Shown here: in pieces, positions 58,001-64,000 of the stretch
How positions within the stretch are numbered: position 1 is the stretch's first letter
Layout: every line of letters begins with the position of its first letter
Source: Hyposmocoma kahamanoa
Taxonomy: Eukaryota > Arthropoda > Insecta > Lepidoptera > Cosmopterigidae
Length of the DNA: 64,000 nt
Direction of reading: 5' to 3'
NCBI RefSeq assembly: GCF_003589595.1
Contig: NW_020654810.1
Coordinates: 10,835,233 to 10,899,232 of the forward strand
Translations under genes and position numbers: made by a program
The notes under the pieces: model-generated
What the model was told of the DNA's origin: nothing
The model's input: only the letters and a program-made list of their open reading frames with translations
Database searches by the model: none

Positions 58001-61000
58001 TATTACGATGTTTTACTTTAGGGTAAAACCTGTGATCAATAGTGGGAATGGAAGGCAAGACATAGTAGGAAAGCGCTGTCCCGACTTTTTTTTTATGACA
58101 CCACGCGACGAGACGAACTAGTCGTGCGCTTGCTCCGTAACCAGCGACACGCCTTTCCATAGCAGTTGCAGTGCCACTTAGAGCTTTACATCGCAAAGAC
58201 TTAAGGGGCATTGCCACTACGGCCGTCGCACTGAGACTGAGACTGAGATAAGATGACAAGTCCCATGTGCCTGTAATTTCACCTAATGCTCATGTTACTC
58301 CTTCGCCGCAGGAATTTGTAAGGTGACAGTACTACTAAACTAGGCTAGTACGCAAGAATGCAATACAAATCTTCTTTCAGGAAAATGAACTCAAAAAAAA
58401 GTTATGAACACTCACGTGATAGTTTGCTTTGCATGAAAGGAGACGATATCACAAGCCTCAACTCTTGAGGCAACTCGTAAGGGGAACAAGTTCCTTCAGC
58501 AAGCTTCAGGCAAGTTCTCATAATGGTAACTGGGCACGCTGGTGGTCTGTACCTGTATTCGGGAGGAGTCCTGAACAGAGCTGATAATCTGAACGCCTCC
58601 ACTAACCGCTTCAGCTCGAGGAGTTTGTGCATCACCTTCCTCCAATTGTCAATAGCTTCAGGCTCTTCCAAAACAACAATATTTTCAATATTCCCCACAT
58701 CAGACTCAATCTCAATTTCACCAAGCAGCATAGAAAAAGGTTTCTCAGCATTCACAAGTCCAATTTTCCTTGAAAGTGTAGGATCTCTTTGTCCGTTTAG
58801 TATATAATGTAATGTACTTTGATAGCCATTGAGGAATATTTCGTCTTGGGACTCGCTTTGAAAGTAAGCATTCCACATTAGATGTTCAATTTCCTCTCTT
58901 CTCTGTCCATACTCAAGGTTTTCCTCGAACCAACTCATAACGATTCTGTAGCTATAGAACTTTTGAACAGAATCCGAAATCCCCTTTACATGATAGATGA
59001 GAAAATCAGTTGCCTTAGCAAAAGTCACTGTTGCTTTCTTAAACGCTTCACTGCATTGAGCTATAAACAATGTGAGATCTTTATCTTCGACTGCATCTTC
59101 TTTCATGTGTAGCATTTCATGTTTATGCGTCCATTCCGCTATGAGAATTTCATTCGTTTGCAGTCCCGTAAGTTTGGCTATTTTTAGAGCAACGTCGTAG
59201 TTTCGATTTGCAGTATACATTTCAACGCATTGAGAAAGGTATTGTTGCGCATCATTTTGCAACATCTTTGATATACTCACGACAAGTGACGTCTCCATAG
59301 ATATTTGCAAAATCTCATACAATGTGATGAAGTTGGGAGATGGTACTGAAAAAGTTATAAATAAACAAAGCGAAAGATATACATATATATAGAAATGTCA
59401 AAAATATACTAAAACACAAACCCATAAGCCCCTTTTCAAACTGCGCCGTAGCTAAGCACCTTAGAAATTCTCTTTGATGGAAGGCGCTATCAAAACTGTG
59501 ACTTAACGCAATCTTCAACAGCGAAACTGCCAACTTTTGCAGTGCCTCCTTGGATAACTGGAAGGGTACAACTGTAGTGTCCATGCTGTACTTGCGCTGA
59601 CAGTGTTGGAGAAAGTTAGACAAAAACTTGACAGATTCCGAGTCAAAAATACGTTGATGGATACAGCGGTAGAGGAATGATGTTAGGATTGTTAAAGGAC
59701 TCTCCTGGAGACAAAAAACAGATTTAAAAGCACATTAGTTATTCTAGATTTATAAATTAAAAATCACTAAAGCGACTTGGTTAATAATACTTACCGGCAT
59801 AAATACCACCACAGATTCATGCAGAGTGGAAATGTAGCCTTCTAGCAGACATAACTCTGCAACTAACTGAAACAGGTCCCCTAGGGCACTTTGCGCCGCA
59901 GCCGATCGGTGGAACTCTTGAGCTCGTGTAATAGGCAAAGAGGATAGAATCCATTGCGGCAATAGTACATCTACGGCATTTGGCTTTATAGGAAAGAAAA
60001 GAGTAAACATTTTACGAGAATTGTACATGAAACGACGTAGTCCTATTTAAAGATTCCAAGGCAAAGAGGAGAGTACTTACTATAGGGCGTCATAAAAATA
60101 TTTTTTTTTGTATCATATAACATAATTTTTTTTTACGAAATAAAGAACGACTTACGACTCACCTCATAACAACTTGCAATAAGAACAAGAAGCGGTTCTC
60201 GATACATATCTGCGGCCCTCAACAGCGCGGCTGGGGGATCTTCTGGACCGTGGCAAGCCGCGGCTACTTCCCACAGCTCTTTTCCCATATACAGACTTGG
60301 AGGGAACTCAAACACATTATTCTGCGATGGAGACGGGCTTGGGCTCTGCCGAAGAAGACAACAGTGTAACTTACGAGCTTATGCATGTTACACTTTCATG
60401 ATAAAAAGAACTAAGAACTACTCACGACATCAATAGAGTTCATCCTTGAAGCCCTTTTTTGCCCATTGCTAGATAGAGATTTGTAATCTTTTTCGCACAT
60501 TTCTTCAACATTCCTATGTAACATGATGTATTTCAAGTGCTCAGAATAAGATTTCTTCCTAAACCCCTGCGAAAGTTGAAGCATTTGCGACAGTGGGTAG
60601 CGAAACACATCGCCGAATAGGAGAAAGTTGAACCATGAATCTGTCCTTATGAATTCTTTTAAGAGCAACTCTGGTAACGGAAGATTGTGCAACCCCGCAA
60701 ATTTCACCATCGTTTGGGATTCATACAATACTGTCGACATTTCGATCTTGCCATCAATCTCTGAATTTTTTATGAGTTTTTTTATTGTTATTTCCTCTAA
60801 GTACTGAAGTATTTCCTTAGTAGCTTCGTCATTACTTTGTACCAATTTGGACATGTACTCATTGACGATTTTATTTGCTTTGTCTTCAGTTTCACCATTC
60901 TTTAGCAAGTAACTCTTAATCAATTTCGCTGCAGACATGTGGACTCTGCATCTCATAGGATTGCAACCAATCATAGCAACGAAAGAAATAGCGCACGCAG

Positions 61001-62308
61001 TCATAGCAGGATCAGACCAATTCTGCAAAGCTAAAGCATGGCCTTCACAGCATGCACTTTTTATACTTTTCTCTTGGAGCCTGTTGTACGTCTGATATTG
61101 TTGCGCTACAAACGCCTGACTCGCGTTGCAAGGTCTGTACTGTTTCAAGTAATAAACATGGTTAAGTTTCGCCACGTAGCCATATCTCTTCATCAGTTTC
61201 TCATTAGCAAAATCTGGCATATCCATGAATTTTTGCGACAGCGTTTTAATGCTACTAGCATTTACATCCACATCATTCGACAGTAAGCTCCCTAGACTGC
61301 GCCGATCCGGTTTCTCGTTGATCAAACTGCTCGTGTTCTGATTCACTAGCTGGTATTCAAATACTTTAGATACATCAAGCCCGCGATAGCCAGATAACAG
61401 TTGATACACATTGACATCTTTTGACTCATACATTTGATTTAAATCTGAAAATTTCTTGTAAACATTGTATAGATGCGGAAGCTTGTCTTTGTATCCTTTA
61501 TTTGGCAATTTAAAGTCTTTGAATTGTAAAAAATCTTCCTTTGAAAATATGTCAAAAAGTTTAGCATTGTCTTCAAGTAAGATCATTCCAAGTACTAAAT
61601 GAGGATTTGATGAGATGTAATTGTCGATATTTTCCCCAGCTATTTGCTGGCACGTCTTGTAGACCGGAACTACATGGCTTTGTCTATCTGAAGTTTGTTC
61701 TATACTCTTAAAAAGCAACCAAAGTTCAATACAATCCTTAGCCTCTTGTTCCACATCTGACAGATCAGTGTCCAATATGTTGCCCTCAACGCACATAGTC
61801 AGTACCTTAAAGAGATTATTTTTAACGCAATACTTTGCTAACTCCACGTAAAAGTGTTGTTTTGTTATTGTAGAACAAGATTCAGTGAATATGTCATCAA
61901 TAAGTTTCAAATTCTGAGTTCTGGCAAGTCTTGATATTATTTGATACAGATTATTTTTCTCGTCTTCATTAACAATACCATACGAGCATAATGTGTCGTA
62001 AATACACATCTTTGTAAACGCGAAGCAATCACTGGTTACGACGTTGTCAATCATGTCCTTAGTTATGGGCCAATTTCGAAAAATTTCATCTAATCTGACC
62101 AGGATATCTTTTTGGAAACCTTTAGTGTCAACATTAAGCAGTTTTTTGACAAACCCTTCATTGTTAAAAAAGTTGTATCGAGCATTCATGTCCCTAACTA
62201 CCTCTGAAGTTTGCACATTGATCCAACGGACCAAAATCATGGCTTTATTGTGTTGCACTAAATAATTCCATACCTCTAAGGGTGAGGAGAAATCGAGAAG
62301 AGAGAACT
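51936..62308 (-). CDS. SPG11: Spatacsin, 11 full internal exons (the partial first exon is 63959-64000)
   Basis: Spatacsin is a large lysosome- and trafficking-associated protein working with spastizin and the AP-5 adaptor in autophagic lysosome reformation. Exons on the minus strand, 5' to 3': 63959-64000 (open at the window edge), 60426-62308, 60163-60345, 59795-59983, 59422-59704, 58416-59345, 57361-57518, 56593-56754, 55237-55785, 54207-54404, 52436-52959, 51936-52082. All splice phases agree. They give about 1750 residues of a protein of roughly 2400 in vertebrates. Best-conserved is the C-terminal region (AHECFSGACDTEGV, VRLLCGLARYTECAYVF, MVALHFNMYAEAA, ALQMSLLN). The final exon was not found. 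Confidence 0.92.
52150..52392 (-). repeat. Repeat family A, copy 11
   Basis: Minus-strand copy within the spatacsin intron 52083-52435, thus in the sense direction of the gene. The 5' end (AGTAGAGCTCCTTGTGAGAG) lies 44 bp from the donor of the upstream exon. Confidence 0.78.
52436..52959 (-). CDS. SPG11: Spatacsin exon, conserved C-terminal domain
   Basis: ALRDNHQFEFLLGQ, LLDFLKTYCPGDTDTYIMVA, LHFNMYAEAA, ASELYLQGGCMGFAGEMAAL and AQQIALQMSLLN match the family order (ALLDYIKRCRPGD, MIALCFSMCREI, AESYAKDSC, LITLQIHFLN). Donor AG then GTGAGT, phase 2. Confidence 0.95.
53031..53245. repeat. Repeat family F, copy 2
   Basis: Matches 16703-16905 in the same orientation, including AAATTTTGCAG, CATCACATTTCCTTCAT and GAATAATCACTCTTTA. 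Confidence 0.8.
53265..53460 (-). repeat. tRNA-core repeat family E, copy 3
   Basis: Arms ACACAAAGATCAAACATAAA and the inverted TTTCTTTGCGTTCGATCTCT flank a core. On the minus strand the core has the best A box of the family (TTAGCTCAGATGGTTAAGAG) and a B-box-like GGTTTGGGTCC. Confidence 0.72.
53531..53866. repeat. Two tandem foldback elements
   Basis: Element 1 (53531-53655) and element 2 (53735-53866) each start with CTTGCACTAA or CTTGCTAAACTTAAG and end with its reverse complement (CTTAAGTTTAGTGCAA). Both also share inner arms around GTCTTAAATCAATGC/GCATTGATTTAAAAC. They lie in the spatacsin intron 52960-54206. Confidence 0.78.
54207..54404 (-). CDS. SPG11: Spatacsin exon, conserved C-terminal domain
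   Basis: 66 codons: VNIISIELLVLAHECFSGAC, DTEGVAVVLVSAAALTARLL and MVRLLCGLARYTECAYVFQ. This is the best match to vertebrate spatacsin in the window (AHQCF...CHMEGI...RLLTGIGRYNEMTYIF). Phase 0 at both ends. Confidence 0.95.
54405..55236. other. Spatacsin intron, nothing recognised
   Basis: AT-rich, with no repeat family I recognise. Confidence 0.5.
55237..55785 (-). CDS. SPG11: Spatacsin exon
   Basis: 183 codons: VAEYLCREMVAAIISPHL, then LWGYTLNSDIEMFLNMRPD (helical, conserved in spatacsins) and an acidic, Ser-rich linker (SAQSSVVTEEGTLMSADTES) that is probably disordered. It ends ITKGAKLSTKQ. Phase 0 at both ends. Confidence 0.9.
55809..56196. mobile_element. GC-rich TIR element, about 390 bp, in a spatacsin intron
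   Basis: Outer ends GGGCGCCTTCAAAT and ATTTGAAGGCGTCC are inverted, and an inner pair GAAGTGCTGCAGTGG/CCACTGCAGCACTTC is a perfect 15-bp inverted repeat. The middle is very GC-rich with CGGGCGCGAGTCGGGTCGGG-like and GACCCGCGCCCGACCCG arms. Frames of 72-77 codons arise from the composition. No transposase and no clear target duplication. Confidence 0.75.
56255..56470 (+). repeat. SINE family C, longest copy
   Basis: Head with GTCGGTGGCCCAACGGTTTG (A-box region) and GGTCCCAGGTTCCATTTCC (degraded B box), body GGACCAATTTGGGAAATAAA, then GGTTCTGGTCTTGGTGTTCC and the tail GAGACCAGGTAATTGGTGTG. Confidence 0.77.
56593..56754 (-). CDS. SPG11: Spatacsin exon
   Basis: 54 codons: VTSYYRIALQIGWSYNAVLK, then SVDFINLVSGRARMLLANLV. 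The family has the matching C-x-x-V-x-x-x-Y-x-LA segment followed by a helix rich in Arg. Phase 0 at both ends. Confidence 0.87.
56755..57360. other. Spatacsin intron, nothing recognised
   Basis: No repeat family recognised. Confidence 0.5.
57361..57518 (-). CDS. SPG11: Spatacsin exon
   Basis: QTSDASFEELVVIQEKQDVA and LSALDALAARSGITVAKQ. Acceptor GATCAGTTTCAG, donor GTAATT, phase 1 in and phase 0 out. Confidence 0.85.
57560..57660. repeat. ACCGACTTC group, interior fragment
   Basis: TCCCCTAGTTTGTCACTCCT and TTCTTCAAATTTAAA resemble the interior of 62905-63185. Ends are missing. Confidence 0.5.
58085..58340 (-). repeat. Repeat family A, copy 12
   Basis: Minus-strand copy within the spatacsin intron 57519-58415, from GTCGCGTGGTGTCATAAAAA (3' end) to ACTGTCACCTTACAAATTCC. 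It has the diverged phrase GAGACTGAGACTGAGAT. Confidence 0.75.
58416..59345 (-). CDS. SPG11: Spatacsin exon
   Basis: 310 codons. PNFITLYEILQISMETSLVV starts it; ANRNYDVALKIAKLTGL and IAEWTHKHEMLHM are typical spatacsin phrases (the ALxIAxLxxLPVDxVVIxE segment of the family). It ends PPACPVTIMRTCLKLAEGT and PQELRLVISSPF. Phase 1 at both ends. Confidence 0.92.
59422..59704 (-). CDS. SPG11: Spatacsin exon
   Basis: It starts ESPLTILTSFLYRCIHQRI and continues through NFLQHCQRKY to LATAQFEKGLM. Acceptor TTTTGTCTCCAG, donor G then GTTTGT (phase 1), a somewhat weak donor. Confidence 0.86.
59795..59983 (-). CDS. SPG11: Spatacsin exon
   Basis: 63 codons, phase 0 at both ends: PNAVDVLLPQWILSSLPITR through QLVAELCLLEGYISTLHESV. 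The acceptor ends TATAAAG and is weaker than its neighbours, but frame and phase agree. Confidence 0.85.
60163..60345 (-). CDS. SPG11: Spatacsin exon
   Basis: 61 codons, phase 0 at both ends. SPSPSPSQNN leader, then PPSLYMGKELWEVAAACHG and AADMYREPLLVLIASCYE, the family segment in which rows of small helices end in PLLVLIASC. Confidence 0.87.
60426..62308 (-). CDS. SPG11: Spatacsin large exon (627 codons)
   Basis: Acceptor TTTTCTTTCCAG, donor GTGAGT. It encodes helical repeats of the middle of spatacsin, with NKAMILVRWINVQTSEVV near the start and EGHALALQNWSDPAMTACAI (vertebrate spatacsin has a comparable ALQNW/ACV segment) before SFVAMIGCNPMRCRVH. It is unusually long for the gene, suggesting that ancestral introns were lost. 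Confidence 0.9.
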
Positions 62309-62394
62309 CTGGAAAGAAAATATTGATTTTTTTATACAGGTTGTAACAATATTTCAACTTTCTTAAATTATAATTATTACTTTTTTAAATTTGT

Positions 62395-62545
62395 AATGAA
62401 TTGATATTCAATTTTTTTTGTGAAATTACTCCACTAGTTTGTTATAATTATTAATACAAAGATCGAACACTTCAAAGAAATTCCTTCAATCCAGCCTGAA
62501 TTGAAACCGACGTCTTCTAGCAAACCGTGGCAGACGCTGTGGAGT
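62395..62545 (-). repeat. tRNA-core repeat family E, copy 4
   Basis: TGAAATTACTCCACTAGTTT end, ATACAAAGATCGAACACTTC arm, and a tRNA-like half with B-box region CGGTTTCAATTCAGG on the minus strand. It is closed by an inverted GTGGAGTAAGTTCAC. Confidence 0.68.
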
Positions 62546-62599
62546 AAGTTCACAAAAAATAATCGATATCACCATCATATGATTCAATACAAATTTAAT

Positions 62600-62720
62600 T
62601 AAAGTCAATAGCGATTTCTCTAGTCAGGACTGGTAGCTGTAAAGGTCTCTAACTGGGTGACGAAAAACTATCATAGATTTCTCATAGATGGCGCTACGCG
62701 CTAAAAACTAGTTGAATAAC
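62600..62720 (-). repeat. Repeat module G, copy 3
   Basis: On the minus strand it carries CACCCAGTTAGAGACCTTTA, CAGCTACCAGTCCTGAC and GAGAAATCGCTATTGA, as in 14600-14705. Its orientation relative to the adjacent E element is opposite to that at 14430-14705. Confidence 0.65.
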
Positions 62721-62904
62721 CAAATGCAAAGATCCGACAAACAAGCACATAGCAAAATTCGTGAGGTCTGCTTAGTTAGCTTAACATTTGGTTTGGTTTG
62801 GGTCAGTTCAAATGCGGCCGGATCACAGGAATTTTTTCTAAGTGTTTTCGATCTGTGTATTAATAATTATAAGTTTTTTATTTAAAAGAAACTTAACTTA
62901 AACA

Positions 62905-63415
62905 TTTGCTTATTGGCTTTTTTATTGGAATGTCATCTATTTGCCAAGTTTTATCGTGATCGGTTGCCGAGAAGAGCGCAAAACCGGATTCATTCCCTAG
63001 TTTGCGACTCTTACAGTTGGAATATTTCCTTCAAATTTAAATACTGAGGAAAGAGGGTACTTTCCAACAAAAAAAGAATCATCACAATCGGTTCACAAAT
63101 GCCAGAGTCATCACATAACATACATAAATAAAAGTATGTCTGAATTAAAAACCTACTCCTTTTATTTAAATTGGTTAAAAAACAACTTCAATTTACAACA
63201 ACGTTATTACTCAAGATGCCAGCTGAATTTTTAACCGACTTCAAAAAAAGGAGGAGGTTCTCAATGTGACTGTTTTTTTTGTATGTATGTTACGTGCTAA
63301 CTCCGGTATTTGTGCACCGAATTTCATGATTATTTTTTTCTTGGAAAGAGGGTACCTCCATAGCGGTCCCATTTAATTTTGAAGAAAATCATCCATAATA
63401 ATTGTAGCATGTAGA
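62905..63415. repeat. Two ACCGACTTC-group elements in head-to-head contact
   Basis: 62905-63185 is one copy ending CTTTTATTTAAATTGGTTAA. 63230-63415 begins TTTAACCGACTTCAAAAAA and carries the opposite-strand version of the same body (GTACCTCCATAGCGGTCCCA). The two lie in inverted orientation with about 45 bp between them. Confidence 0.7.
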
Positions 63416-63559
63416 TAAAGTAATAATATTAATATGCATGTTCATCAGAGCTGTATGAATGCTTCAGTGGTACAATGTCAAACAAATTCTTTGTTTTTGG
63501 TTTCCCAAAAAAAATGATCCAAATTGATGAAGCATTACATTTATTTTGTCAATAATTTG

Positions 63560-63599
63560 AGAAAGCAATGCATACTTTATAAAGTATGCATTGCTTTCT
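63560..63599. repeat. Perfect 40-bp palindrome without spacer
   Basis: Twenty bases (63560-63579) are followed directly by their exact reverse complement (63580-63599), centred on TTTATAAA. It lies in a spatacsin intron. Confidence 0.95.
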
Positions 63600-63639
63600 A
63601 TATTATTATATTTTATTATATATTATATTACATTCAATA

Positions 63640-63692
63640 TTTTTATATTTATTATAGAGCAAGCCACTTTTTATATTTATTATAGAGCAAGC
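63640..63692 (+). repeat. 25-bp tandem duplication
   Basis: TTTTTATATTTATTATAGAG plus CAAGC occurs at 63640-63664 and again, identically, at 63668-63692, with three bases (CAC) between. The stretch 63693-63958 holds no recognised feature. Confidence 0.9.
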
Positions 63693-63958
63693 TCCTAATG
63701 TACTACCAAATTGAGTAAAGGAGATTCCATACCAGACGTCGGAAAATGACATTTTTCAAAAAGATCATGTTAAAAATAATTTTCTAAACAGTATTTCTAT
63801 AAATACGCAACATGCAACAAAGTATTAATAACCCACTTTTGCTCTGATATGTTTATTTTAATGTGCACTATCTAAATTATTTCTCTTATCAGTACCTAGT
63901 TACTGGGTGCTTATGTTAACAACAATAATTAATCCAATATATTCATTATAAAACTTAC

Positions 63959-64000
63959 CAAATGTATCAAAAAACAACGCAGTAGCTACTTTGCTTTTCC
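63959..64000 (-). CDS. SPG11: Spatacsin exon, partial at window edge
   Basis: Only one frame is open: KSKVATALFFDTF plus one base, then donor GTAAGT. Its phase 1 end joins to the exon at 62308 to give ...DTFEFSLLDFSSPLEVW. The gene continues to the right. Confidence 0.8.

Overview
The window is animal nuclear DNA, AT-rich and full of dispersed repeats. It is almost certainly from a moth or butterfly. That rests on recognised conserved genes with small exons and GT-AG introns, on two related non-LTR retrotransposons with AAAT-type tails, and on many copies of short repeats of the kind I associate with Lepidoptera. The species cannot be fixed from the sequence. I see no bacterial operons, CRISPR arrays or intact tRNA/rRNA genes.

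Two host genes are supported, arranged tail to tail. (1) A diacylglycerol lipase beta gene (DAGLB type) lies on the + strand with coding sequence from 14758 to 44241. All 13 coding exons can be joined with consistent splice phases into a 676-residue protein with four N-terminal membrane segments and a Ser-Asp-His lipase core. Its first intron is about 14 kb. (2) The 3' part of a spatacsin gene (SPG11 type) lies on the - strand. Twelve coding exons run from the right window edge (64000) down to 51936 and encode about 1750 residues, including the conserved C-terminal region. Its 5' end is outside the window and its last exon was not found. DAGLB makes 2-arachidonoylglycerol from diacylglycerol at membranes. 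Spatacsin works in lysosome reformation and trafficking. Their adjacency has no obvious functional meaning.

Layout. 1-2243: 3' part of a non-LTR retrotransposon with an open reverse transcriptase frame. 2244-7454: old repeats. 7455-11714: a foldback element whose right arm is split by a second, decayed non-LTR element (7825-11600). 11715-14756: repeats and the acceptor of the first DAGLB coding exon. 14757-44241: DAGLB, its introns packed with repeats, including a three-layer nest at 35800-37400. 44242-51935: presumed DAGLB 3' UTR, then a gene-poor spacer with several inverted-repeat elements and one microRNA-like hairpin. 51936-64000: spatacsin exons and introns.

Repeat families (labels A to H are mine). 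A: about 320-bp A-tailed unit, 12 copies or remnants. B and C: tRNA-derived SINEs. D, F, H: short families with two copies each. E: inverted repeats around a tRNA-like core. G: a roughly 110-bp module. A further group begins and ends with ACCGACTTC-type inverted ends. No clearly new protein system is visible. The most unusual items are the nested transposons, the tRNA-core foldback family, a loopless 40-bp palindrome and the hairpin.
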